A stretch of 64,000 bases of DNA from Planctomycetota bacterium (GCA_002686265.1 NZBA01000050.1:1-64000); one strand, 5' to 3'; positions 34,271-44,178 are shown, counted from the stretch's first letter. Notes: a model not told the origin generated them from the sequence alone. Numbers and translations: made by a program.

Positions 34271-35130
34271 GCCCGCCCCGTCTCTTCGCGTCGGTCGATA
34301 AGCTCGCGCAGGGCGGCGATGTGCTCCGGCCCCGTGCCGCAGCAGCCGCCGACGAGGGTAGCTCCGGCGGCGAGCCAGCTCGCGGCGGCGGCCGTGTGCT
34401 CCTCGACCGCCACCGCGCTCGGCGCCCAGCCGATACGCTCGTCGGGCACCCCGGCGTTGGCGTAGCAACCGTAGGCGACCCCGCTTCCCGCGAGCGCGCC
34501 GGCGAGGGCCTCGACGAACTCCAGACCGCGGGCGATGGGCAGGCAGTTGACCAGCACGGCGGCGGCGCCGCGCTCGACGGCTCCGCGTGCCGCGGCGCCC
34601 ACCTCGCTCGCGTCGAGGAGTGAGGCGTCCCAGCCGGGCGTGAAGGAGCACCAGGTCTCGACCCCGGTGGAGACCGCGGCCTCGACCGCCAGCCAGCCCT
34701 CGCCGACGTGCGGGAAGGACTCGCACAGCAGGAGGTCGCAACCCTCGTCGGCGAGCACGCGCGCCAGGCGCGCGTGCTCGCCGCGGGTCTCTCCCGGCCG
34801 TTGTTCCGCCGGGCTCGAGTCGGGACGGTAGCAGTCCTGCAAGGGCGCGACCGAGCCCGCCACGCGGCCGCCGCTTCCCGCGCCTTCGCGTGCGAGGCGC
34901 AGGGCGAGGCGGGCCAGCTCCTCCCAGCGCTCGCCGAACTGGGCGGCGCGGGTGCGAAAGGTGTTGGCCGTGTGGATCTGCGCCCCCGCGGCCGCGTAGT
35001 CGCGGTGGACGGCGAGAACCTCCCGCGGTGCGTGCAAGAGGGCGTCCGCGCTCCAGGCGGGCAGGGGCGTGGGCACGCCGCGTGCCGCGAGCTGCGTCCC
35101 GAGGGGGCCGTCGAGCAGGCTGAACTTCAA
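34267..35130 (-). CDS. Homocysteine S-methyltransferase family protein
   Basis: A 287-residue TIM-barrel enzyme. The N-terminal D-G-P-L-G-T-Q-L motif and the zinc ligands Cys196 (V-N-C-L-P) and Cys263-Cys264 (G-G-C-C-G-T) are complete, so activity is likely. It would transfer a methyl group from S-methylmethionine, betaine or a similar donor to homocysteine, making methionine in the cytoplasm. Both ends overlap its neighbours by 4 bases (CRTAC1-like gene before, dehydrogenase after), which ties it to a translationally coupled operon. Confidence 0.9.
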   Translation of the reverse strand: MKFSLLDGPLGTQLAARGVPTPLPAWSADALLHAPREVLAVHRDYAAAGAQIHTANTFRTRAAQFGERWEELARLALRLAREGAGSGGRVAGSVAPLQDCYRPDSSPAEQRPGETRGEHARLARVLADEGCDLLLCESFPHVGEGWLAVEAAVSTGVETWCSFTPGWDASLLDASEVGAAARGAVERGAAAVLVNCLPIARGLEFVEALAGALAGSGVAYGCYANAGVPDERIGWAPSAVAVEEHTAAAASWLAAGATLVGGCCGTGPEHIAALRELIDRREETGRA

Positions 35131-36875
35131 GGCGCCCTCCGGCCCGCGCCGCGTACCAGGGTCAGGGCGCGGTCCGCCCCTCCGCCGGGGAAGTGCTCGA
35201 CCTCGCCTCCCGGCCAGCGGACCTCGACCCCCGCGTAGGTGGCCTGCGCGCCGAGGCCGAAGCTGAGGCGCGGATCGTGGGCGGCCGCGTAGCCGCCGCC
35301 GGCCTGCACCGTGGCGCTCTGGCGGCGGCCGCCCGCCTCCACCAGGGTGACACGCGCCCCCAGGGCGTCCCGAGCGAGGTCGGGATCGAAGGCCCGCACG
35401 CCAAGCCAGTGCGCTCCAGTGGGAGGGTTCGCCAGAAAGAGCTGGGCCGGGCCGTTGCAGTTGGCGAGCAGGAGGTCGGCCGCGCCGTCGCCGTCCACGT
35501 CGCCGACTGCGAGGGCGCGGCTGACCCGTGGCTCGCGCCAGGCCGCCCCGGCGCGCGCCGGGGCGAGGTCGAAGCCGCCGTCGCCGCGACCGAGGTAGAG
35601 CAGGTTCGGCTCAGCGTAGGCCGCCAAGGCGCCCTCGGCGCCGGGCTCGACCGGCCCGCGGCGCACACGCCCGTTGGCCACGACGAGATCGCGCCGCCCG
35701 TCGAGGTCCAGATCGACGAAGGCTAGGCCGAATCCGGTGCGTTCGAGGCTGGAGGCGCCCAGCCCCGATTCAGCGGTGCGGTCGGCGAATCCTCCGGCGC
35801 CCACCGCCCGGTAGTAGGTGTTCGTCTCGCTGCCGAGGTGCGTCAGCAAGATCTCGCCGCGGCCGTCCCCGTCGGTGTCGGCGGCGGCCACGCCCATCCC
35901 GGCTTCGGCCTTGCCGAAGGCATTGAGGGCCACACCGCGCGCGGCGGCGACCTCCTCGAAGGTCCCGTCGCCGCGGTTGCGCCACAGGAGATTCGGGTCG
36001 GCGTCACAGGCGACGAGTACGTCGGGCAGGTCGTCGCCGTCGAAGTCGTCGCACAGGACTCCGAGGGTGTGCCCGCGGGCTCCGGCGACGCCGCTGCGGG
36101 CGGAGACGTCCTCGAAGGTCCCGTCGCCCCGGTTGTGGAAGAGCGCGTCCGCCTGGGGTGGCTGGGTCAGGGGGCCGCAGTACTCCAGGCGCCCGGCGTC
36201 GTCGGTGCAACACAGCGCGGGGTCGTGTTCGAGGTAGTTGCCGACGTAGAGGTCGAGCCAACCGTCGAGGTCGTAGTCGAAGAAGCTCGCGGCACAAGCC
36301 CACCCGCCGTTGGTCAGTCCCGCGCGGTCGCCTTCGGATGCGAATTGCCCGCGCCCTAGGTTGCGGTAGAAGGCGTCGGCGCCGTAGTTGGCCACGTAGA
36401 CGTCGAGGTCGCCGTCGTTGTCCACGTCGCCCACGGCGACCGCCATGCCGTAGCCGCGGTCGCCGAGGCCACAGGAGGCGGTCGCATCCGTGAAGTGCCC
36501 GCCCTCGTTCAGGAACAGTCGGTTGGGCTCGCCCTCGCCCTGGCCTAGGTGGGTGCGCGCCCCGTTGAGCAGGTAGGCGTCGAGGTCGCCGTCCCCGTCG
36601 CAGTCGAACAGGGCCGCCCCGCTGGCGAGGTGCTCGGGCAGGAAGCGCTCGCCGCCGAGCCCCGCATCGTGTGTGAAGACCAGACCTCGGGCGTGGGCTT
36701 CCTCGCAGAGCAGGGCGTCCGCCGTGTCCTGCGCGCAGGCTCCCGAGCACGCGCCGAGGGCGATACCGCAGGCGAGCGGGAGGCTGGCCGGCCGGGGGCG
36801 TGGCGCAACCGTGCCCGGCACTTGGGCGTCGCTGGGCTTCGGCTCCCGCGGGCGGAGTTCGGTCGTGACTGCCAT
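35127..36875 (-). CDS. CRTAC1-like FG-GAP/ASPIC-UnbV protein, second copy
   Basis: A 582-residue protein from ATG 36875, with GGAGG just upstream; a GTG 18 codons in would give a tidier signal peptide. The hydrophobic leader ends near G-A-C-S-G-A-C. At least five calcium loops of the type D-x-D-G-D-G-D-L-D follow (first at about residue 90), then a C-terminal ASPIC/UnbV domain with E-V-R-W-P-G-G. It is homologous to the CRTAC1 gene at 19.9 kb but has no TPR partner; instead it leads an operon with two cytoplasmic metabolic enzymes. Its start is only 38 bases from the divergent PhoD-like gene. Confidence 0.82.
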   Translation of the reverse strand: MAVTTELRPREPKPSDAQVPGTVAPRPRPASLPLACGIALGACSGACAQDTADALLCEEAHARGLVFTHDAGLGGERFLPEHLASGAALFDCDGDGDLDAYLLNGARTHLGQGEGEPNRLFLNEGGHFTDATASCGLGDRGYGMAVAVGDVDNDGDLDVYVANYGADAFYRNLGRGQFASEGDRAGLTNGGWACAASFFDYDLDGWLDLYVGNYLEHDPALCCTDDAGRLEYCGPLTQPPQADALFHNRGDGTFEDVSARSGVAGARGHTLGVLCDDFDGDDLPDVLVACDADPNLLWRNRGDGTFEEVAAARGVALNAFGKAEAGMGVAAADTDGDGRGEILLTHLGSETNTYYRAVGAGGFADRTAESGLGASSLERTGFGLAFVDLDLDGRRDLVVANGRVRRGPVEPGAEGALAAYAEPNLLYLGRGDGGFDLAPARAGAAWREPRVSRALAVGDVDGDGAADLLLANCNGPAQLFLANPPTGAHWLGVRAFDPDLARDALGARVTLVEAGGRRQSATVQAGGGYAAAHDPRLSFGLGAQATYAGVEVRWPGGEVEHFPGGGADRALTLVRGAGRRAP

Positions 36876-36913
36876 GGCCTCCACCGTACCCGGTAGCCTA
36901 CGATCCCCACCCC

Positions 36914-39607
36914 ATGAAGCGGCTTCCGACCCTTCTGCTCGTCCTGTGCCCGTTCCTCTCTCCCGCTCGGGCGTGGGCTGGGCAGGCTTCGCCCGAGGCC
37001 TACGCGCCGCCTCTCGCAGAAGGGACCGAGCGCACCTGGATCGGCCCGGAGTTCTGGGGCGATCGCGTCGGGGACTGGCGCCTCGCCGACGGTCGTATCG
37101 AGTGCGTCGAGTCCGGCGACAGGCGTCCGGTGCGCGCCTTGCACCTGTTGACGGCGACCCTCGCGGACCGCCCCGGGAGCTTCCGCGTGGCCGTGCGCCT
37201 CGGCGCCCTCGCGCCCGCCCCTGGCGGCGAGGACACTTGGGCGGGCTTCTTGATCGGGGCCGGAGGGACGGGGATCGACTACCGGTTGACGGCTCTTTGC
37301 CACCACCGACCCGCGCCCGACGGCGGAATCCTGTGTGTCGTGGACGGGCGCGGTCAGGCAGTCTTTCGCGACTTCGAGCACAACGTTCAACCGGGCCACT
37401 GGGGTATCGCGGGCCCGCTGGCACCCGACGAGGTGGGCGAGATCGCCGCCGATGACCGCGAGGGCTACGGTTTCGGCGGGCGCGACTTTCGCCCGGTGGA
37501 CCTCGTTCTCTCCGGGGCTCCGAGCGCCGGCGGCTATCGCTTGTCCCTGCTCGTGCTCGACGCCTCTTCCGGCGCCCTGCTCAGCCTTGCGGGCCTCGAT
37601 GGCATCGACCCGCGGCTCGTGGAGGGGAACGTGGCCTTGGCCTCCCACCGCGGTCCCGGTGACGCGAGCGAGGCCTTCTGGTTTCGCGACTGGAGCCTCG
37701 AAGGGGACAAGCTCGAGCGCCATCCCGAGCGCGCCCACGGTCCGATCCTCGCCACCCAGTACACCCTGAGCGGCGGGACGCTCAAGATGGCCGTGCAACT
37801 CCCGCCCCTGGGAGCGGACGATCCGCGGACGGCGCTGCTCGAGGTGCCCGACGGCGAGGGAGGGTGGCGGGAGGCCGCCCGCGCCGAGTGCGACCCCGAC
37901 GCCTTCAACGCCCTCCTGCGCGTCGAGGGCTGGGATGCGCGGGAGGACGTTCCCTACCGAGTGCGCGTCGAGCTGCGGCGCGGCCCCCAGGCGTTCGAGG
38001 AATCGCTCTGGGAGGGTGTGGTGCGCGCCGAACCGGGAGCGGAGCGTCCCTTCGTCCTGGCGGCCTTCACGGGCAACAAGCACTTCACCGGGGGGATTCG
38101 CTGGAACGGCGAGGGCGTGTGGTTTCCGCACACCGACTTGGTGCGGGCCGTGGCCGCCCACGATCCCGATCTGCTCTTCTTCTCGGGGGACCAGCTCTAC
38201 GAGGGGGATCTGACCGGCGCGCAGCGCAGCCCGGCGGACGCCGCGCGGCTCGACTACCTCGACAAGTGGTACCGCTGGTGCTGGGCTTTCGGCGACCTCG
38301 CCCGCGACCGCCCCTGTATCACGATTCCCGACGACCACGATGTCTACCACGGCAACATCTGGGGCGCGGGCGGGCGCCACGCGAAGCGGCAGGACGACGG
38401 CGGCTACCGCATGCCCGCTCGCTTCGTGCGCATGGTTGAGCGCACTCAGACCAGCCATCTGCCCGATGCGGCCGACCCGCGGCCCGTCGAGCAGGGGATC
38501 GGGGTGTACTTCACCAACCTGCGCTACGCGGGGATCGACTTCGCCATCCTCGAGGACCGCAAGTTCAAGTCCTCGCCGACCGTGCTCGTGCCCGACGGCG
38601 ACTGTCGTAACGGTTGGTTCCACGCGCCCGGCTTCGATCCCGCCGAGAGCGCAGACGTTCCCGGTGCCGTGCTTCTCGGCGAGCGGCAGCTGGCATTCCT
38701 GCGCGAGTGGGGCACGGACTGGAGCGGGGGAACCTGGATGAAGGTCGTCCTCTCGCAGACGATCTTCGCCAATGTCGCGACCCTGCCGGCCGCTGCCAAG
38801 AGCGACGGCGTCGTGCCCTCGCTCGTGATCCCCGAGCCTGGGGAGTACCCCTCCGGCGATCATCTTGCGGCGGATGGCGATTCGAACGGCTGGCCGCAGA
38901 CCGGGCGCAACCGCGCCCTGCGCGAATTGCGCCGGGCCTTCGCCCTGCACGTGGCCGGCGACCAGCATCTCGCGAGCCTCGTGCACTACGGAGTCGAGGA
39001 ATGGGATGACGCGGGGTGGGCGCTGTGCGTGCCGTCGGTGGCCAACACCTTCCCGCGCCGCTGGTTTCCGCCGCAGCCCGGGTTGGAGCGCGAAGCGGGC
39101 GCGCCGGCCTACACCGGCCGTTTTCGCGACGGCTTCGGCAACCGGATCACGGTTCACGCCGTCTCCAATCCGGTCCGCTCCGGTCACACGCCGGCGGCTC
39201 TGCACGACCGCGCGCCCGGCTACGGGATCGTGCGCCTCGACCCACGTACGCGCGAGATCACCCTCGAGTGCTGGCCGCGCTGGGTCGATCCAACGGCTTC
39301 CGACGCGGCTTGCTACCCGGGCTGGCCGCGGACGGTCCACCAGCTCGACAACTACGCCCGCTCCGCCGCGGCCTGGCTGCCCGAGCTGCGCTTTCGGGGG
39401 GGGGAAGGGGCGGTGGTGGGGGTGATCGACGCCGAAAGCGGCGAGCCGCTCTACACCCTGCGCGTCCCCGGCGAGACCTTCCGGCCCTGGACCTTCCGAG
39501 CCGGCCCGCACCGCCTGCGCGTCGTGTCTCCCGACGGCTCGCTGACGCGAGAGCTCGAGCTCGAGGCGCGCCCGACGGCCGAGGGGAGCGTCGACATCTC
39601 CTTCTGA
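36914..39607 (+). CDS. Secreted PhoD-like metallophosphatase
   Basis: An 897-residue protein with a signal peptide (1-23). The first ~300 residues look like a beta-rich concanavalin-type domain. The phosphatase core starts at ~380: F-T-G-N-K-H-F, F-F-S-G-D-Q-L-Y (metal-binding GDQ), P-D-D-H-D-V-Y (GNHE equivalent), L-S-Q-T-I-F and A-G-D-Q-H-L-A-S (the late GDxH site). These motifs place it in the PhoD/alkaline phosphatase D family of phosphodiesterases/monoesterases. The C-terminal ~120 residues are an added beta domain. Only 38 bases separate it from the divergent CRTAC1-like gene. Confidence 0.88.
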   Translation: MKRLPTLLLVLCPFLSPARAWAGQASPEAYAPPLAEGTERTWIGPEFWGDRVGDWRLADGRIECVESGDRRPVRALHLLTATLADRPGSFRVAVRLGALAPAPGGEDTWAGFLIGAGGTGIDYRLTALCHHRPAPDGGILCVVDGRGQAVFRDFEHNVQPGHWGIAGPLAPDEVGEIAADDREGYGFGGRDFRPVDLVLSGAPSAGGYRLSLLVLDASSGALLSLAGLDGIDPRLVEGNVALASHRGPGDASEAFWFRDWSLEGDKLERHPERAHGPILATQYTLSGGTLKMAVQLPPLGADDPRTALLEVPDGEGGWREAARAECDPDAFNALLRVEGWDAREDVPYRVRVELRRGPQAFEESLWEGVVRAEPGAERPFVLAAFTGNKHFTGGIRWNGEGVWFPHTDLVRAVAAHDPDLLFFSGDQLYEGDLTGAQRSPADAARLDYLDKWYRWCWAFGDLARDRPCITIPDDHDVYHGNIWGAGGRHAKRQDDGGYRMPARFVRMVERTQTSHLPDAADPRPVEQGIGVYFTNLRYAGIDFAILEDRKFKSSPTVLVPDGDCRNGWFHAPGFDPAESADVPGAVLLGERQLAFLREWGTDWSGGTWMKVVLSQTIFANVATLPAAAKSDGVVPSLVIPEPGEYPSGDHLAADGDSNGWPQTGRNRALRELRRAFALHVAGDQHLASLVHYGVEEWDDAGWALCVPSVANTFPRRWFPPQPGLEREAGAPAYTGRFRDGFGNRITVHAVSNPVRSGHTPAALHDRAPGYGIVRLDPRTREITLECWPRWVDPTASDAACYPGWPRTVHQLDNYARSAAAWLPELRFRGGEGAVVGVIDAESGEPLYTLRVPGETFRPWTFRAGPHRLRVVSPDGSLTRELELEARPTAEGSVDISF

Positions 39608-39766
39608 CTGGGTTCGCCGCAGGCCTTACAGGTTCGAGACGATTTTGATGCCCTGATTGTCGGAGGCCGCCCACGGCGCGCGCCTATCATACCCAGGCCT
39701 CCGTTCGAGGCGACTGCACACCCGGCGCGAGCCCCGCGAACCCGATCCGACCCCGAGAGAACACCG

Positions 39767-40771
39767 ATGCGACTCCTGCAAACGCTGACCGTGGCCTGCT
39801 TCGCCCTCGCTCCCTCCGCCCTCGGGCGCAGCGAGGCCTTCCTGAATGACTTCGACGAGGCCGCGGCTCTCGCGCGCGAGGAGAACAAGGATCTCTTCGT
39901 GGACTTCACCGGTTCCGACTGGTGCGGTTGGTGCATCAAACTCGACGAGGAGGTCTTCTCCCACGAGGCGTTTCTGGTCGAGGCCCGGAAGGACTTCGTC
40001 CTGGTCGCCCTCGACTTCCCGCGCGGTGACGAGGCCAAGGCGGCCGTCCCCAATCCAGAGCGCAACGACGAGCTGCGCGAGAAGTACGGGATCCGCGGCT
40101 ACCCGTCCTGCCTCTTGATGACCGCCGACGGCGACGTGTACGCTCAGACCGGCTATCAGAAGGGCGGGCCCGAGAAGTACATCGAGCACCTACGAGAGCT
40201 GCGGAAGACTGGGCGCAAGGCGCTCGAGGACGTGCTCGCGCTGGTGAAGCGCTTCGAGGCGACCGAGGGCGACGCGCGCCTGGCGGTCTGGGAGGAGATC
40301 ATCACGCTGCTCGAGTCTCTCGACGCCGGATCGGCAATCGCACGGCGTCTCGCGGGCCCGGTCAAGACCGCCCTCGAGCAGGACCCCGACAACGCCGCGG
40401 GGCGCAAGCTGCGTGCGATCAAGGCGCTGTTGGCCGCAGGACTGGCGGACGACGCCGTGCTGGCCGGCGCCCGCGAGTTGGACCCCAAGAACGAGGCGGG
40501 CCTGCTCGAGTTGGTCGTCGCTGCTCAGATGGAAGCCGTGGACAGCGAGGAGGCCGTGCGTGCGGTGTGCGTGGCGATCGCCGAGCTCGACGCCCTCGGG
40601 CCGATCCAGGACCAGGAGCTCGCCTTCCGCTTCTACTTGAATGCAGCGGCCTGGAACGATCGCTTTCTGGAGGACTCCGAGGCAGCCAAGAAGTTCGCCG
40701 CGAAGGCCAAGGCGATCGGCACGGAGAACGAGCGCATCCTCGAGATGCTCGACGGTATCCTCGACTCCTGA
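39767..40771 (+). CDS. Exported thioredoxin-like protein with C-terminal helical domain
   Basis: A 334-residue protein with a signal peptide (1-20) and a thioredoxin fold at ~28-150. The active site W-C-G-W-C (Cys53, Cys56) sits in F-T-G-S-D-W-C-G-W-C-I-K, the form seen in DUF255/thioredoxin-fold periplasmic reductases, and the cis-Pro loop is R-G-Y-P-S. Residues ~160-334 are alpha-helical, with repeats suggesting a TPR-like scaffold. It would reduce or isomerise disulfides in exported proteins. It stands alone between the PhoD-like gene and convergent DUF1080 genes; TATCAT at 39685 is a possible -10 box. Confidence 0.85.
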   Translation: MRLLQTLTVACFALAPSALGRSEAFLNDFDEAAALAREENKDLFVDFTGSDWCGWCIKLDEEVFSHEAFLVEARKDFVLVALDFPRGDEAKAAVPNPERNDELREKYGIRGYPSCLLMTADGDVYAQTGYQKGGPEKYIEHLRELRKTGRKALEDVLALVKRFEATEGDARLAVWEEIITLLESLDAGSAIARRLAGPVKTALEQDPDNAAGRKLRAIKALLAAGLADDAVLAGARELDPKNEAGLLELVVAAQMEAVDSEEAVRAVCVAIAELDALGPIQDQELAFRFYLNAAAWNDRFLEDSEAAKKFAAKAKAIGTENERILEMLDGILDS

Positions 40772-40910
40772 GCCCTGGAGCTGGGGTTTCGAGGACCAGG
40801 GGACTCGGCCCTCGAGCCACTGGTTCATGGGCCTGAGGACACTCTGCGGGCCACGGCCTCGGGTTTGTCCAGTCTCGCGGACCGGCGGCTGACGACGCCC
40901 GCGGGCGTGG

Positions 40911-41642
40911 TCAGGGCAGCTCGCGCAGGCGCAGGTTGCGGAACTCGATCAGGGAACCCTCGGACTCGAGGGCCAGGTAACCGCGGGCGGGCTTGCACTC
41001 GTTCCCGCCGGAAACCTCCTGGCCGTTGACCCACAGGCGCACTTCGCCGTTGACGGCCCGCACGTAGTAGTGGTTCCACTCGCCCACGCCGCGCGAGCGG
41101 CGCTGGGTGGGGAAGCTGCGGCGGCCGTTGGGTGCGGCGGGGGGGAAGGGCTTCATCGACGAGGCGCCGACGGGGAAGACGTCACCGTGGCTGGTGAACC
41201 AGTCCGGTTGTTTGCCGTGCTGCTCCTCGTAGCGCGTCTCGTAGGCCAGGTCGAGCACCTGGACCTCGATCCCGCTGCGCGGGAGCTGGCCGGGCGGCAG
41301 GTCCGTGAAGGCCTCCTCGGGGCACCACAGGAAGATCCCCGAGTTGCCGGCCTCGACGTGGTGGCGCCATTCGCACACGAGCTCGAAGTTCTCGAGTACC
41401 TCCCGACTGCGCGCACCGCCCAGGGGGACGCCGCTGCACAGGATGGAGCCGTCCTTCTCCGACCAGGTGTCGGCCTCGCCATTCACGTTGACGAAGTCGG
41501 CGAGAGTCAGGGCACGCCAACCGGGCCCGCTGCCGTCGATGAATGCGCGCGGCAGAGCGGTGGCGGCGATCTCCTCCTGGGGCGACGCTGCGCAGAGGCC
41601 GAGGAGCAAGGCTAGGGCGGAAAGGCTGGTGCGGGGGCTCAT
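40911..41642 (-). CDS. DUF1080 (3-keto-disaccharide hydrolase-like) secreted protein
   Basis: A 243-residue protein from ATG 41642, giving a signal peptide that ends near C-A-A-S. The mature protein is a concanavalin-like jelly roll of the DUF1080 family: E-W-R-H-H-V-E-A-G-N-S-G-I-F-L, G-I-E-V-Q-V-L-D and the closing G-Y-L-A-L-E-S-E-G motif are all recognisable. The family is heavily expanded in planctomycetes; some members act on 3-keto-glycosides. It lies 40 bases downstream of the PHP/DUF3604 gene on the same strand. Confidence 0.87.
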   Translation of the reverse strand: MSPRTSLSALALLLGLCAASPQEEIAATALPRAFIDGSGPGWRALTLADFVNVNGEADTWSEKDGSILCSGVPLGGARSREVLENFELVCEWRHHVEAGNSGIFLWCPEEAFTDLPPGQLPRSGIEVQVLDLAYETRYEEQHGKQPDWFTSHGDVFPVGASSMKPFPPAAPNGRRSFPTQRRSRGVGEWNHYYVRAVNGEVRLWVNGQEVSGGNECKPARGYLALESEGSLIEFRNLRLRELP

Positions 41643-41682
41643 GGCTCGCTCTTCAAGGTGAGGATGAGAGGGTGGCGCGCCG

Positions 41683-44178
41683 CTACGGCTCTCGGCGCAG
41701 CCACAAGGGGGAGGACCAAGCACGCTCTCCATCGGCGCGCAGGACGCGAACGAAAGTGTACGTCTGCGACCCGGCCGCGGGCGGCGGGAGCGTGGACACG
41801 ACTTCCAGGCTCGTCGCGCCCTCGGCGGGCTCGAAGCGCTCGCTGACTTGGCCGTCGACCCACAGCTCGACCACCTCGAGGGGCGCGCGGGCGTCCACCT
41901 CGACGGTGATCTCCAGCGGCCCGTCGACGGTCACGATCTCGCCCATCCAGCGCTCGGAGGCGCGCAGGATCAGGCGCATGGGCGCGGTTGCGCCGAACGT
42001 CCGGCGCGCCTGGAGTGAGCGGAAGACGGCCTCGCGCTCCGCCGCTTCCGTCCAGACGCAGGCGTAGCTGGCGCTCGTGGACAGGTGGTCGCTGCTGGCG
42101 ATCAGACCGAGGTGGTAGCCCTTGGCCAGGGGCACCTGGGCCTCGGCCAGGGAGCTCGCGTCCCGAAAACCCTGGTAGACCTCCAACAAGGGCCGCAGCG
42201 CATCGTCCTGGTAGTTCCAGATCTTGCCGTTGAAGGGCGTCCCCGCGGCGTTGGGCGTGGAGTGGGGGATGGTGAGCGTGTCGCCGTCGGTGAGCGTCGC
42301 CCAGAACTCCGGCAGGGGCGGTGGAAAGTCCGCCAGCACGTCGTCGCGCAGGGAGATCACGTTGTGATCCGTGTCGCGGTGGCTGCGTTCGAAGGCGAAG
42401 AAGGGCAGGAAGTGCCCCGGGGTGTGGTGGCGCGTCACGTTCTTGATCGAGCGCCACCAGAGCTGGCTCTGAACCGCTCCGCGATCGATGTCGCGCGTGT
42501 GGTCGGTCACGCCGAGGAAGTCGAGGCGCGCGACTTCGATGGCGTAGCGATAGGCGTCGTCGAGAGAACCGTCGAAGAACGGGAAGCACAGCGAGAGGTC
42601 CGTGTGGCGGTGCAGGTCGCCGTAGACCAGGGTGAACGTCTTCCCGCCGACCTCGGCCGTTGGCCGCCGCGCCGGGAGCGGGCTCGGCTCGGGCAGGGCG
42701 ACGGTGACCGGCGGCCGTAGGGACGGGGCGCTCCCCCCGCTCTCGCCGCCGTGGGCGATACGCCCGAAGGCGACTCCCCGCGGTTGCGGGTCCTTGCGGC
42801 GGTCGGTGCGTCCGGTGGCCCAGGCAGCCAGGAGCCCGTCGGGGGCGGCCGCGAGCGACAGGCGCTGGTTGCCGTCCCGCTGGAGGACGTCGAAGGCGAT
42901 CAGCGGTGACCAGCCGGCGCCTTCCAGGCAGCGGGCGTCGATGCGCCAGCCCTCCTCGACGTGGTGCACGAGCGCATCGGTACCACCGATCTGTTGTTCG
43001 AAGAAGTGGCGGTAGACGACCCAGGGCCGGTCGCGGCCGTCGACCACGAGGGCGGGACGCTCGTAGAAGACCCCCAGGCCTTCGCCGCCGTCGCGGCGGT
43101 CGGGCAGACCGCGGGCGCGTTCGAAGCTCGGCAGGGGGAGCGGGCGCTCGAGGTGGCGTACCGCGCCGTCGGGGTCGAGGGCGGCGAGGTGGACCTTGCG
43201 CAGGCGGTGCAGGGGTCCCGAGGCTTCGGTCGAGTTGTTCCACAAGCGCGCGTTGCCCCGGTAGGGGTGACCCCAGCCGCGTCCGCCCTCCTCCCACGCG
43301 ACCCAGGTCGTGCCGCGAGAATCGTGGGCCACTCGTGCGCGCGCTTCAAAGGCGCTGGAGGCGGCCACCGCGGTCGGTGCGCACCACACGCTGCCGTCGA
43401 AGCGCCGGGCGACGACGTGAAAGGCCTGCCCGTCGTAGGCGTCCCAGACCGCCCAGACGGCTCCGCCGGGGGCCACCGAGAGATCGGGTTGCCAGCTCCC
43501 GCGGGAAGAGGAACTGAGCGTCTCCCAGCGCGGGCCGTCCTTCCAGGCGGCTTCGACTTCGTCGGTGTCCGCCAGCCGACAGACGACGACCTGCGGGGCG
43601 CGGGAGCCGTTGCGCTGGGCGGTGACCCACAGGCTCCCGTCCGGGGCGCCGGCCGCGGCGTGGCTGACTTCGTGGGAGCCCGGGGTGCGCAGGAGTAGGG
43701 GGCGCGGTCCGCCGTCGCCCTCCGGCAGCCTGCGCGCCACGATGTCCCAGTCGGCGTGCCGCTCGTCGCGCGACTCGTAGGTGAGCCACAGGGTGCCGCC
43801 GGGGCAGGCGGTGAGGGTCGGCCGCGCGCGCTGGGAGCCGTCGGCGGGAAGGTGCGCGACGGTCCGCTCCGCGCCGTCGGGGCCGCGGCGCACGACCTTC
43901 AGCAGGTCCCCGGCTCCGGGGACGAATTCCAGCCAGGCGCGCCATTGGGCTCCCGCGTGGAGGACGAGCGATGGGTCGTAGGCCTCGGGAGAGGCCGACA
44001 TCTCCGCCTGCGCTCGGTGGGCGGCCGGGTCGTAGAGGAAGAGCGCGTCCTCGGGAGTTTCGTCCTGGGGGTCGGCGCCGTGGGCTCGGGCGCCGTCGTG
44101 CAGGTTCGCGGCGCCACCCTCGTGGTGCGCGCCGGCCAGGAACCCCACGAACGCAGAGCAGAGCGACAGGAAGAGCAT
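41683..44178 (-). CDS. Secreted propeller protein with PHP/DUF3604 domain
   Basis: An 831-residue protein with a hydrophobic leader (residues 1-17). Residues ~60-500 hold beta-propeller-like repeats with W-V/L-T-x-x-x and W-A-V-W-D-A-Y patterns. Near 518 the PHP-type motif Y-G-D-L-H-R-H-T-D begins, followed by G-V-T-D-H-T-R-D (~560), the metal-binding signature of DUF3604 proteins. A C-terminal beta domain ends the chain. PHP enzymes hydrolyse phosphoesters with a metal cluster, but DUF3604 members have no settled substrate. The gene lies between an epimerase gene and the DUF1080 gene. Confidence 0.78.
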   Translation of the reverse strand: MLFLSLCSAFVGFLAGAHHEGGAANLHDGARAHGADPQDETPEDALFLYDPAAHRAQAEMSASPEAYDPSLVLHAGAQWRAWLEFVPGAGDLLKVVRRGPDGAERTVAHLPADGSQRARPTLTACPGGTLWLTYESRDERHADWDIVARRLPEGDGGPRPLLLRTPGSHEVSHAAAGAPDGSLWVTAQRNGSRAPQVVVCRLADTDEVEAAWKDGPRWETLSSSSRGSWQPDLSVAPGGAVWAVWDAYDGQAFHVVARRFDGSVWCAPTAVAASSAFEARARVAHDSRGTTWVAWEEGGRGWGHPYRGNARLWNNSTEASGPLHRLRKVHLAALDPDGAVRHLERPLPLPSFERARGLPDRRDGGEGLGVFYERPALVVDGRDRPWVVYRHFFEQQIGGTDALVHHVEEGWRIDARCLEGAGWSPLIAFDVLQRDGNQRLSLAAAPDGLLAAWATGRTDRRKDPQPRGVAFGRIAHGGESGGSAPSLRPPVTVALPEPSPLPARRPTAEVGGKTFTLVYGDLHRHTDLSLCFPFFDGSLDDAYRYAIEVARLDFLGVTDHTRDIDRGAVQSQLWWRSIKNVTRHHTPGHFLPFFAFERSHRDTDHNVISLRDDVLADFPPPLPEFWATLTDGDTLTIPHSTPNAAGTPFNGKIWNYQDDALRPLLEVYQGFRDASSLAEAQVPLAKGYHLGLIASSDHLSTSASYACVWTEAAEREAVFRSLQARRTFGATAPMRLILRASERWMGEIVTVDGPLEITVEVDARAPLEVVELWVDGQVSERFEPAEGATSLEVVSTLPPPAAGSQTYTFVRVLRADGERAWSSPLWLRREP

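Noticed and set aside
39401..39410. G-run in the PhoD-like gene as phase-variation site
   Set aside because: The frame is intact through the run and it sits late in the gene, so a chance run in GC-rich DNA is the simpler reading.
36545..39511. 988-codon open frame antisense to the PhoD-like gene and the start of the CRTAC1-like gene
   Set aside because: Long antisense frames are expected at this G+C content. It has no domain motif and covers two well-supported genes.
41639..43297. 552-codon minus-strand frame within the DUF3604 gene
   Set aside because: Alternative frame of the same strand, Arg/Pro-rich, no domain; the in-frame PHP motifs belong to the other frame.
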